From positions 1 to 64,000 of the forward strand of contig NZ_JBJYKD010000015.1 in the NCBI RefSeq assembly GCF_049310025.1: a stretch of DNA of 64,000 nt, given 5' to 3'. Positions 32,554 through 40,704 of this stretch are shown here, in pieces. The translations under genes were made by a program, and so were the position numbers. This DNA is from JBJYKD01 sp049310025 (GTDB taxonomy: Bacteria > Bacillota > Thermosediminibacteria > Thermosediminibacterales > Tepidanaerobacteraceae). The notes under the pieces are model-generated. The model worked only from the letters and a program-made list of their open reading frames with translations, was not told the origin of the DNA and ran no database searches. Position 1 is the first letter of the stretch. Each line of letters begins with the position of its first letter.

Positions 32554-34461
32554 TCAATTATTTGTTGCAAGGTCTGATTCACCCAGGCATTCATATAACC
32601 TTTCCAGCTCTGAAAGAACCGCCCTGTACCTGGCGTTGGTCTCCCTTGCCTTATCGGGGTTGCTGTACACTTCCGGTTTGCACAACAAAAGCTCCAGGCT
32701 TTCCAGTTCATCTTCTTTCGCCAGTATGGCCTGCTCCAGTTGTTTTAGCCTCAGTTCCTCCTGCCGTCTTTGTTCCCGCTCTTTTCTTTCCAGATACTTA
32801 GCTTTTCGCTGCCGGGTCTTGCTCTGGCTTATTTCCGGGATATCATCCTGCCTGTTTTCTTTCTTTTTTTCAATGTAATATTCATAACCACCGTCAAAGT
32901 CCCTTATACCTTCCGCGGAAAACTCCCATATTCGTGTGGCGATTTTTGCCAAAAAATAACGGTCGTGAGAAACCGCTATGATGGTACCGTCGAAGTCCAT
33001 CAGGGCGTCTTCCAGTTTCTCTTTTGAGATGATGTCCAGATGGTTGGTGGGCTCGTCCAGGAGCAGTAAATTCGCCCCCTGCAAGATGGCTTTTGCTAGT
33101 GCCACGCGGCTTTTTTCGCCGCCACTCAATGTTCCTATGGTCTTTTCCACTTCGTCACCGGAAAATAACAGACTGCCCAGAAAGGTGCGAACCTGGGTGA
33201 GGGAAAGATCCGGGGCGGCGCCCCACACTTCCTCGAGTACGGTGGAGCCGGGCGAAAGGTCTTCCTGCTCCTGGGCAAAATATGCCGCCTGCACCTGATG
33301 GCCGTAATAAATGCTTCCCTCCCCGGGTTCCAGCTTACCAGCCAGAATTTTTAAAAGGGTCGATTTTCCTATGCCGTTGGGCCCCACAATTCCTATCCTC
33401 TCGCCGCGAAATACTTTTACATTTACCGATGACAGTATTTTTTTATCGCCGTAAGAGAAACTGAGGTTGTCGACCAGGAGCACCTCTTTTCCGCTGGACT
33501 GCCGGGTGCTGAATTTTACGTTAAACTTCTGGTCTTTTTTGGTGGAGACTGATTTGGGTAAAAGTTCCTCAAGCCTTTTGCGCCGGCTTTCGGCCTGGAT
33601 GTAATTCCTGTGGGAGATAAAGTTCTGTATGCTCTTCTTGAGACGCTCGATTTCCTTTTGTCTGAGTGCAGCGTGCTTTTCTTCAATGTTTACCCTGGCG
33701 TGCTTTTTCGCCATGAACTCGGAATAATTGCCATTATAAACGGTGAGCCGGCAGTCTTCCAGTTCAAAGATCTTGGAAACCACCCGGTCTAAAAAGTATC
33801 TGTCGTGGGAGACTACCAGCAAAGCTCCGGTATAATCCTTAAGGTAACTTTCCAGCCACTGGAGTGAATCGATATCCAGGTAATTTGTAGGCTCGTCCAG
33901 GAGCAGGAGATCCGGAGATTGCAGCAATATCCGGGCGAGGGCCAGGCGCGTCTTCTGGCCGCCGCTTAAAGCCGAGATGGGTGTCGATTCTTCTTCAAAG
34001 CCCAATCCCTTCATGACTCCCCGTATGCGGCTCTGTATTTCATATCCTCCCAGGTTTTTAAAGGCCTCGGAGAGGGCCGAATACCTTTCCATCAACGGCT
34101 TTAAGCGAGTGTCATCGCCGTAGACCTCAGGCCGGGACATGGCGACTTCCAGTTCCCTGATCTCCCTCTCCATCTGCCGGTATTCTTCAAAAACCGACTC
34201 CAGGGCTTCCCCCACAGTTTCATACCCCTCGAATTTAATCTCCTGCGAAAGATAGCCTATTTTCGCCCCTTTGGCAACGGCGATGCTCCCGTTGTCGCAG
34301 GAGATTTTCCCCGCCAGTATTTTTAGCAGGGTCGATTTTCCGGCGCCGTTTAAGCCAACCAGCCCTATTTTATCCTTTTCTTCAATTACGAAACTTATGC
34401 CTTCCAGTATTTTATCGGCGCCATAACTCTTGTCCAGATTGGAGATGGAGATAATGGCCAT
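32554..34461 (-). CDS. ABC-F family ATP-binding protein
   Basis: A 635-residue cytoplasmic protein with two ATP-binding cassettes and no membrane part. First cassette: VGLNGAGKSTLLKIL and LSGGQKTRLALARILLQ, LLLLDEPTNYLD. Second: VGPNGIGKSTLLKIL, LSGGEKSRVALAKAIL, LLLLDEPTNHLD. A charged linker (about 240-330) and a C-terminal coiled coil (about 540-625) follow the pattern of ribosome-acting ABC-F proteins (EttA/Uup/YdiF type). Not an obvious resistance protein. First gene of the minus-strand operon with tsaD. Confidence 0.92.
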   Translation of the reverse strand: MAIISISNLDKSYGADKILEGISFVIEEKDKIGLVGLNGAGKSTLLKILAGKISCDNGSIAVAKGAKIGYLSQEIKFEGYETVGEALESVFEEYRQMEREIRELEVAMSRPEVYGDDTRLKPLMERYSALSEAFKNLGGYEIQSRIRGVMKGLGFEEESTPISALSGGQKTRLALARILLQSPDLLLLDEPTNYLDIDSLQWLESYLKDYTGALLVVSHDRYFLDRVVSKIFELEDCRLTVYNGNYSEFMAKKHARVNIEEKHAALRQKEIERLKKSIQNFISHRNYIQAESRRKRLEELLPKSVSTKKDQKFNVKFSTRQSSGKEVLLVDNLSFSYGDKKILSSVNVKVFRGERIGIVGPNGIGKSTLLKILAGKLEPGEGSIYYGHQVQAAYFAQEQEDLSPGSTVLEEVWGAAPDLSLTQVRTFLGSLLFSGDEVEKTIGTLSGGEKSRVALAKAILQGANLLLLDEPTNHLDIISKEKLEDALMDFDGTIIAVSHDRYFLAKIATRIWEFSAEGIRDFDGGYEYYIEKKKENRQDDIPEISQSKTRQRKAKYLERKEREQRRQEELRLKQLEQAILAKEDELESLELLLCKPEVYSNPDKARETNARYRAVLSELERLYECLGESDLATNN

Positions 34462-34624
34462 TTAAAATCACCTTTATAAATCAAATCCATGTAATATGTT
34501 AGCACAGTCAATATCAAGTTACAATGATAAAAATTTTTAAAATATTTGTTGAAAAACTCATGAAAAAAATTATATTCCTTTAAGAGGAATTTGAAAAAAA
34601 ATATAGAAATATATAAATAAAGGT

Positions 34625-34641
34625 GGGTTACCCAGTAACCC
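34625..34641 (+). promoter_or_regulatory. GntR operator, site 1 (own leader)
   Basis: GGGTTAC-CCA-GTAACCC, a perfect 7-3-7 palindrome in the leader of the GntR gene, 17 bp before its start codon. Related sites stand at 36138, 42462 and 44494. An AGGAATTT box occurs 40 bp upstream here and at matching distance at the other three. Confidence 0.8.
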
Positions 34642-34658
34642 TAATTAGGGAGGAAATC

Positions 34659-35399
34659 ATGTACTTCCAGAAGATAAAAAATATCAGGCTTTATGAAACC
34701 ATAATCGAACAGATAAAAGAAATGGTAGACCGTGGAGAAATGCAGCCCGGGGATAAGTTTCCCTCGGAAAGGGAGCTCATGGAAAAGCTGGGCGTGAGCC
34801 GGGCGGTGCTGAGGGAAGCTTTTAGGGTGCTGGAATCCAGAGGCCTGGTGGAAAGCCGCCCGGGCGGAGGCAGGTTTTTGAGAAAGATCAGCGGTTTTCA
34901 AATGGTAACCACTTCCTCCCTGGACCTTGAGAGGGATGCGTTGCTGGATGTGGTGGAAGCCCGGGAAATAGTGGAAGTAAAAATAGTAAGGCTTTCGGTG
35001 CAGCGGGCGTCCGATAAGGAAATCGAAGACCTGCTTGCTATGGACAGGGAATTTCACGGGGCACGCAAGAATCTGGAGGAATATCGCCAGAAAGATAGGG
35101 ATCTGGCGTTTCATCTCGCCCTGGCAGAAATGGCCCATAATTTCATGTTGAAAGAAATGATAAACTTCATGCTGACACTCACACGAGACTTGCGGGAGAA
35201 ATCCATCCTGGATTATGGCGACTGGCTCCGGCTTTGCGAACAGCATAGCGATATCGTAAAAGCGGTGGCCGACAGGAATGAGGGAGAAGCCGTATTAAAA
35301 ATGAAACTTCATCTAAACCAGCTGCGCCAGGATATATTAAAGCAGGATAAATTAAAGGTTGGAGAGAACCCAAAACGCGGCATGAATTTATCCCGTTAA
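34659..35399 (+). CDS. FadR-type GntR transcriptional regulator
   Basis: A 246-residue regulator. The N-terminal winged helix has PGDKFPSERELMEKLGVSRA and VLREAFRVLESRGLVE. The C-terminal all-helical FCD ligand domain (about 85-230) carries VVEAREIVEVKI and acidic/His positions in DLAFHLALAEMAHN and CEQHSDIVKAV, which in the family bind a metal and a carboxylate ligand. ATG 34659 has GGGAGG 6 bp before it; a GTG at 34623 would begin inside the operator. Likely represses itself and the three amino-acid units to the right. The ligand is probably a substrate of that pathway. Confidence 0.9.
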   Translation: MYFQKIKNIRLYETIIEQIKEMVDRGEMQPGDKFPSERELMEKLGVSRAVLREAFRVLESRGLVESRPGGGRFLRKISGFQMVTTSSLDLERDALLDVVEAREIVEVKIVRLSVQRASDKEIEDLLAMDREFHGARKNLEEYRQKDRDLAFHLALAEMAHNFMLKEMINFMLTLTRDLREKSILDYGDWLRLCEQHSDIVKAVADRNEGEAVLKMKLHLNQLRQDILKQDKLKVGENPKRGMNLSR

Positions 35400-35402
35400 G
35401 GC

Positions 35403-35441
35403 CGGGGTTACTAAGACGCTCATAGTAACCCCGCTTTTTTT
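35403..35441 (+). terminator. terminator of the GntR gene
   Basis: CGGGGTTACT (35403-35412) pairs exactly with AGTAACCCCG (35424-35433) and runs into CTTTTTTT. Its arms contain the operator half-sites GGGTTAC and GTAACCC, spaced 12 bp apart instead of 3. Confidence 0.8.
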
Positions 35442-35469
35442 GGAAAAATGCGAAAATCGTTAATGACAA

Positions 35470-35892
35470 TTATATATCATTATCCTCAAACTTCATGTCT
35501 GACATATCGTATGTAAATTCTACCAGTCCGGGAGCCATGTATATGGGAGCGTTACAGCGCAGGGCGAGTGCGATGGCGTCGCTGGGCCTTGAGTCGAGCA
35601 CGATAATTTCCCCGTTTAAGGTTATATAGATTTCGGCATAGTAAGTGTTATCCCTTATATCGGTGATGATTATTTTATCCAGCTTTCCTCCCAGGTGTTC
35701 AATGACGGATTTCAAAAGGTCATGGGTCATAGGGCGGGGAGGTTTTACTCCCTGCAGGGGCAGGACAATGTTATTCGCCTCCAGTGCACCTATCATTATA
35801 GGCAACACTTTTTTTTCGTCTTTATCAACCAGCAAGACCAAAAAATCTCCCGTCGGGCTGACTGTGACTGCTTTAACTTTCATTTCAAACAT
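35470..35892 (-). CDS. bifunctional nuclease domain (DUF151) protein
   Basis: A 140-residue protein with the BFN-family features VLPIMIGALEANNIVLPLQG, RPMTHDLLKSVIEHLG and VLDSRPSDAIALALRCNAPIY. Family members have been described as nucleases in plants and are common, uncharacterised, in thermophilic bacteria. ATG 35892 has GAGGTGG upstream. It is convergent with the GntR gene, whose terminator lies between them. Confidence 0.85.
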   Translation of the reverse strand: MFEMKVKAVTVSPTGDFLVLLVDKDEKKVLPIMIGALEANNIVLPLQGVKPPRPMTHDLLKSVIEHLGGKLDKIIITDIRDNTYYAEIYITLNGEIIVLDSRPSDAIALALRCNAPIYMAPGLVEFTYDMSDMKFEDNDI

Positions 35893-36137
35893 TTTACCAC
35901 CTCTAAGGATAAAAGTGATATATAGCATTAACATATTAAGATTCAATCTTTATCAAGATTAATTATATCACTTACTTCTGCCTGCTAAAGCAGGTAATAT
36001 TTAAGTTAAAAAATTGATAAAAATGACAAAATAGTTAACTAATAAATAAATATCTATCAAGGAAAAATATTAAATATTTAAAAGAATAAGAAGGAATTTT
36101 TTATTATTTGGAGAAATAATAATAATAAAAATAAGCT

Positions 36138-36154
36138 GGGTTACCAAGTATACC
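36138..36154 (+). promoter_or_regulatory. GntR operator, site 2
   Basis: GGGTTAC-CAA-GTATACC, 121 bp before the ornithine-cyclodeaminase-family start. A conserved AGGAATT box lies 46 bp upstream (36092). The leader 36081-36200 is closely similar to 42411-42529. Confidence 0.7.
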
Positions 36155-36274
36155 TATGAAGAAGGGAGGGAGTATTGGTGACGACTCGAAAAGCAATTAT
36201 TGGAGGGTGAAGAAAAAATCAAAAATAAATAGAAATTATTAAATAGTAATAACAAATTGAATGGGGGTTATATT

Positions 36275-37300
36275 ATGGATCTTGACTTATATGACCGTCA
36301 GTGGCTTTCCCAGAAGATAGAAATCGGTAAGGAAGTATTGTATTTGACCCAGGAAGAGTGCAAAAGCGTAGGTCTCACGATTGATGACATCATCGATATA
36401 ACAAGGGAGGCGCTGGTAGCCCACGGTAAAAAAGAGTATGAGATGCCGGCAAAGATAGGCATTCATCCGCTGCCCGAGGTTTTTTTCCATGCCATGCCGG
36501 CTTATGTGCCGTCAAAGCATGCGGCCGGGATGAAGTGGGTTGAGTGCTTTCCGAAAAACTACGAGAGATTCAATTTGCCCCAGACATCAGGCTTGCTCAT
36601 ATTAAATGATGAGTATTCCGGCTGGCCCCTTGCAATAATGGACGCCATATGGATTACCGCCATGAGGACTCCAGCCGTTACTGCCCTGGCTGCCCAGGCC
36701 CTTCACCCGGACGCCGAAACTTTCGGGATGTTCGGATGCGGCGTGCAGGGGACGGGTCACGTGGAATTTATAACACATACCCTTAAAAATCTGAAGAAAA
36801 TTTACATTTACGATATTCGTGAAGAAGCAATGAATAACCTCATTGCTGCTGTTCAACCCAAGATAGATGTGGAAATAGTAAAAGGCAAAAGCCCTGAAGA
36901 GGTTGCAAAAAGCTGTGAAGTGCTGAGCTCCGCTACATTAATCTTGAAGACGCCTTTAAAAATAGTAAAGGACGAATGGATATCCAGAGGCCAAACCATA
37001 CTGCCTTGTGATTTGAATACCTACTGGGACCCCTTAATCGCGAACAGGGCGGATAAATATATTGTGGACAGCATAGATGAACATGAGTTGTTCGAAAAAA
37101 TGGGGTATTTCCCCGACGGCTTGCCGGAGATTTACTGTGAAACAGGAGAGGTGATAGCCGGTTTAAAGAAGGGAAGGGAAAGCAAAGAGGAGCTTATAGT
37201 TAACAGCAACATTGGTATGGCTGTGGAAGATGTGGTCCTAGGCAGGGAAATCCTGAACCGGGCATTGAATATGGGCATAGGGAGGAAACTTCCTTTATAA
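36275..37300 (+). CDS. ornithine cyclodeaminase / mu-crystallin family enzyme
   Basis: A 341-residue NAD(P)-dependent enzyme. The Rossmann loop is FGMFGCGVQGTGHVEF, and GMKWVECFPKNYERFNLPQT plus AIMDAIWITAMRTPAVTALA are typical of the family. Members convert ornithine to proline, reduce imines (delta-1-pyrroline/piperideine carboxylate) or form opines, so the exact reaction is open. ATG 36275 has TGGGGGT upstream. First gene after operator site 2 and before grdX, so the reaction probably feeds or drains the substrate of the reductase. Confidence 0.85.
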   Translation: MDLDLYDRQWLSQKIEIGKEVLYLTQEECKSVGLTIDDIIDITREALVAHGKKEYEMPAKIGIHPLPEVFFHAMPAYVPSKHAAGMKWVECFPKNYERFNLPQTSGLLILNDEYSGWPLAIMDAIWITAMRTPAVTALAAQALHPDAETFGMFGCGVQGTGHVEFITHTLKNLKKIYIYDIREEAMNNLIAAVQPKIDVEIVKGKSPEEVAKSCEVLSSATLILKTPLKIVKDEWISRGQTILPCDLNTYWDPLIANRADKYIVDSIDEHELFEKMGYFPDGLPEIYCETGEVIAGLKKGRESKEELIVNSNIGMAVEDVVLGREILNRALNMGIGRKLPL

Positions 37301-37320
37301 GAGACGGGAGGTATGGAGAG

Positions 37321-37338
37321 GCAGGCAGGTCTGCCTGC
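37321..37338 (+). other. GC-rich hairpin between OCD gene and grdX
   Basis: GCAGGCAG (37321-37328) pairs exactly with CTGCCTGC (37331-37338). No T-run follows, so it may be a processing or stability element rather than a terminator. The remaining ~160 bp to grdX show no clear promoter. Confidence 0.45.
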
Positions 37339-37499
37339 GGCCAAGATGCCTGAAGCGTTCCTTTCGGTTATAATACAGGCAGCAATAGAATACGTCTTGG
37401 AGAGTTTTAATCCAAAAACCTTTTTGAATCTTGCTATGATAGAAGAGTTTGTCTCATAAGCATTGATAGAGTAAGGCTGGTTGTAAAAGGGGGATTTCG

Positions 37500-37871
37500 T
37501 TGAACAGATACTTACTACTCAGCAATAACCCGCTGGTCGCGGAAAATTATAAAAATGTTTTTTTTTATAAACGCCCGGCATTTGAAATACTAGTCATGGC
37601 ACGAAATATGGTGCACCAGGGATATCCACTGCTTTCTCATCCCCTTCCCGCGAATTTTAAAATGATATCATCGCCGTATAAAACCATAGTCTTCAGCAAC
37701 GAAAAGAAAAGCATCGATATTTTTCATTTAGAAGTAATGGAGAACAGTATATTAAAATTGATGCGTAATGTTGGTGAAAAGGGCATGTGCCATGATAATG
37801 ATAGGGAGTACCAAAAACTGGATCTATGGTATACAACTACAGTCTTAAGGGAACTTGAAAAAATTTGTTAG
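37500..37871 (+). CDS. grdX: GrdX family protein
   Basis: A 123-residue protein of unknown function that accompanies glycine-reductase-type operons. It reads LLLSNNPLVAENYKNVFF, then VHQGYPLLSHPLPANFKMI and SPYKTIVFSNEK, as in GrdX. TTG start with AAAGGGGGA 6-8 bp before it. It precedes the component B genes by 54 bp. Confidence 0.8.
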   Translation: MNRYLLLSNNPLVAENYKNVFFYKRPAFEILVMARNMVHQGYPLLSHPLPANFKMISSPYKTIVFSNEKKSIDIFHLEVMENSILKLMRNVGEKGMCHDNDREYQKLDLWYTTTVLRELEKIC

Positions 37872-37925
37872 ATTTAAGAACCCTGTTGAGCCGTAAGGTT
37901 AAGAAAGGCCAGGGAGGTTATTTTT

Positions 37926-39212
37926 ATGAGGCTTGAGCTGGGCGAGATCTTTATAAAAGATGTCATTTTTGGTAAAAAAACGACTATTTTTGATGGGGTA
38001 CTGGTAATAAACAAAGACGAACTCATTCAACGGCTCAGAGACGATAAAAGAATAAAAAATGCGGAGATTGATATAGCGCGCCCCGGAGAAAAGGTCCGCA
38101 TAATACCCGTTAAGGATGTTATTGAACCCAGGGTAAAAGTAGAGGGGGGAGGAGAAGGGTTTCCCGGTGTTACTCATAAAATTGCCAGAGTGGGCCAGGG
38201 AAAAACCAATGCATTGAGGGGGGTTGCGGTGGTAACTACTGGCCCCATAGTAGGTATTCAAGAGGGGCTCATAGACATGTGGGGGGAAGGTGCAAAATAT
38301 ACGCCGTTTTCAAAGACCCGCAACGTAGTGGTTCATGTTGAACCCATCGATGGCTTAGAGGAGCACGAACATGAAGAAACCGTCAGAAGTGCCGGTTTGA
38401 AAGCCGCCTCATATTTGGGGGAGGCCGGGAAGGACATAAAGCCCGATAAGGTAACCGTTTTTGAGCTGGGTTCCATCGCCGACAATGTAAAGAAATATCC
38501 CGAACTTCCAAGAGTAGTGTACATTGAGATGGTGATTTCCCAGGGCCTCTTGCACGATACGTACATATACGGCGTGGATGCAAAGCAGATTTTACCCACT
38601 TTAATTCATCCAAATGAAATTTTGGACGGGGCGGTGGTCAGTGGAAACTGTGTGGCGGCATGCGATAAAATCACCACATATCAGCATCAGAATAATCCTG
38701 TGATCCTGGATTTATATGAAAAACACGGCAGAGAATTGAATTTTCTTGGAGTGATACTTACCAACGAAAAAGTGACGCTGGAAGGCAAAATGAGGTCCTG
38801 CAGTTATGCCGCAAACCTTGCCAGAATGCTGGGGGCTGAAGGTGCCATAATCACGGAAGAAGGGTATGGTAATCCGGATACCGACCTTCTTCAAATCTGC
38901 AGGGAATTGGAAAAATCGGGAATTAAAACCGTATTGATCACCGACGAATGCGCCGGCAGAGACGGGTTGTCTCAAGCTCTTGCGGATGCTGTGCCGGAGG
39001 CGAAAGCCATTATTTCCACCGGCAATGTCAGCCATCTGGTGAAACTGCCGCCGGCCGAAAAGGTAATAGGCAGCGAAAAGGCTATATCAAACCTGTCCGG
39101 CGGATTTGATGAAAGCCTTTGTGAAGACGGTTCCATTTTATGTGAGCTAAACGCCATAATTGGCTCCACGTCGGAAATAGGTTTCTTCAATCTGACCACA
39201 CGGCTTTATTAA
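37926..39212 (+). CDS. glycine/sarcosine/betaine reductase component B proprotein (GrdE/GrdG/GrdI type)
   Basis: A 428-residue proprotein of the substrate-binding component B. The family is cut before a Cys to give two subunits, the second with an N-terminal pyruvoyl group that forms a Schiff base with the substrate amine. Here the site is N241-C242 in VVSGNCVAACDK, the same number as Cys242 reported for Eubacterium acidaminophilum GrdE. The regions LHDTYIYGVDAKQILPTL and ITEEGYGNPDTDL also match. Whether glycine, sarcosine or betaine is the substrate cannot be decided. AGGGAGG precedes the ATG. Confidence 0.9.
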   Translation: MRLELGEIFIKDVIFGKKTTIFDGVLVINKDELIQRLRDDKRIKNAEIDIARPGEKVRIIPVKDVIEPRVKVEGGGEGFPGVTHKIARVGQGKTNALRGVAVVTTGPIVGIQEGLIDMWGEGAKYTPFSKTRNVVVHVEPIDGLEEHEHEETVRSAGLKAASYLGEAGKDIKPDKVTVFELGSIADNVKKYPELPRVVYIEMVISQGLLHDTYIYGVDAKQILPTLIHPNEILDGAVVSGNCVAACDKITTYQHQNNPVILDLYEKHGRELNFLGVILTNEKVTLEGKMRSCSYAANLARMLGAEGAIITEEGYGNPDTDLLQICRELEKSGIKTVLITDECAGRDGLSQALADAVPEAKAIISTGNVSHLVKLPPAEKVIGSEKAISNLSGGFDESLCEDGSILCELNAIIGSTSEIGFFNLTTRLY

Positions 39213-39239
39213 ATGTGAGATAAAAGGGAGGGTGATTTC

Positions 39240-40559
39240 TTGAATAATAAGTTTCGGGTGGTTTACTACTTGAATCAGTTTTTCGGGCAAATAGGCGGAG
39301 AGGATAAGGCCGGCATCGCACCAGTTTTCAAGGAGCGGGCGGTGGGGCCTGCTCTTGCTTTTCAACAGCTTATAAAAGACGAAGGTACAGTTGTGGGGAC
39401 CATAATATGCGGTGATAACTACTTTAACGAAAATACCAGGCAAGCCCTGGAAATGGTTACAGGCAAAATCAAAGAATTCGGCCCCGATGCGGTTGTGGTC
39501 GGCCCGGCCTTTAATGCCGGAAGATACGGTTTGGCTTGTGCCGAAATAGGCAAAGCCGTCTCGGAGACTATGAATATACCTGTGGTATCCGGCATGTACC
39601 CTGAAAACCCCGGCGTGGAACAGGGCAGGAAATACATGTATATAGTTCGAACATCGGATTCTGCGGCAGGGATGAGAGAAGCATTGTCTAAAATGGCCCA
39701 ACTGGTGAAGAAATTGGCGGCGGGCATCCCTCTTGATTCCCCGGAAAAGGAGGGTTACATCCCGCAAGGAAGGAGGGTGACCGTTTTTGCTGAAAAACGT
39801 GGTTCAATAAGGGCGGTAGAGATGCTTCTCAGGAGATTAAAAGGAGAAGAATACCGGACCGAACTTCCTATGCCTGAATTTAACCGCGTCGAACCCGCAC
39901 CACCCATACAAGACCTTTCCAAGGCAACCATAGCTCTTGTCTGCAGCGGGGGAATTGTTCCTAAAGACAATCCCGACAGGATAGAGTCGGCCAGCGCCAC
40001 AAAGTATGGGAAATACTGCCTGGAAGGTGTGTTTGACCTGAAAAAGGGGGATTATGAGACCATCCACGGGGGCTACGATCCGGTCTACGCCAATGAGGAC
40101 CCCGACAGGGTCATGCCTCTGGATGTGTTGAGAGAATTGGAAGCCCGGGGAAAAATAGGACGCATATATGATTATTTTTACAGTACCGTGGGAACCGGAA
40201 CCTCTGTGGCCAATGCTGAAAGATTTGGAAGGGAAATAGGAGGACAATTGAAAGCGGCCTGTGTCGACGGCGTGATCCTCACGTCCACCTGAGGCACCTG
40301 TACCCGTTGCGGCGCAACGGTAGCCAAGGAAATAGAAAGTTTCGGCATCCCGGTGGTCCACGTATGCACGATTATTACTATTTCTCAATCGGTTGGAGCC
40401 AACAGGATAGTCCCCGGGGTTGCCATACCGCACCCTCTGGGAGATCCAAACTTAAGCCCGGAAAAAGAGAAGGCATTAAGACTCATGATAGTAGAAAAGG
40501 CTCTGGAGGCCCTTCGCACCCCAATACAGAATCAGACCATTTTTGAGTGGAAATCATGA
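39240..40559 (+). CDS. selenoprotein B of glycine/sarcosine/betaine reductase (GrdB/GrdF/GrdH type)
   Basis: A 439-residue selenoprotein read through TGA at 40290-40292 as Sec351. Before it stands GVILTST, after it GTCTRCGATVAKEIE, the family's U-x-x-C context, and the protein then continues with VGANRIVPGVAIPHPLG to 40559. A bacterial SECIS-like hairpin follows the TGA at the right distance. Component B cleaves the C-N bond of the Schiff-base substrate; GrdA and GrdC/D, needed to finish the reaction as acetyl phosphate, are not in the window, nor are the sel genes. TTG start with GGGAGGGTG before it. Confidence 0.93.
40304..40320 (+). promoter_or_regulatory. bacterial SECIS element
   Basis: CCGTTGC (40304-40310) pairs exactly with GCAACGG (40314-40320) over GGC. 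The loop is 18-20 nt past the UGA, within the known range for SelB-dependent insertion, and begins with G as usual. Confidence 0.8.
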
Positions 40560-40704
40560 TTTAAAAAGAGGGATGCAGGGTAAGTTCCCATGCTGTATTT
40601 TTTGCAGCAGACAAAATTTCAATTTTGGCCTGCTTAAAAAATATTCACAAGAGGAAAAATATAGCAAGATGTGTATGATTATTCTCGCAGGGGAGAGTGA
40701 TGGT

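Noticed and set aside
40290..40292. TGA stop making the selenoprotein gene look truncated, with a separate short frame after it
   Set aside because: The TGA has the exact U-x-x-C family context, a SECIS-like hairpin behind it and a full conserved C-terminus in frame, so it is selenocysteine and not a nonsense mutation.
40543..40704. Longer N-terminus of the chemoreceptor
   Set aside because: The added 54 residues overlap the selenoprotein end and have no domain character; TTG 40705 has the better ribosome site and starts right at the membrane helix.
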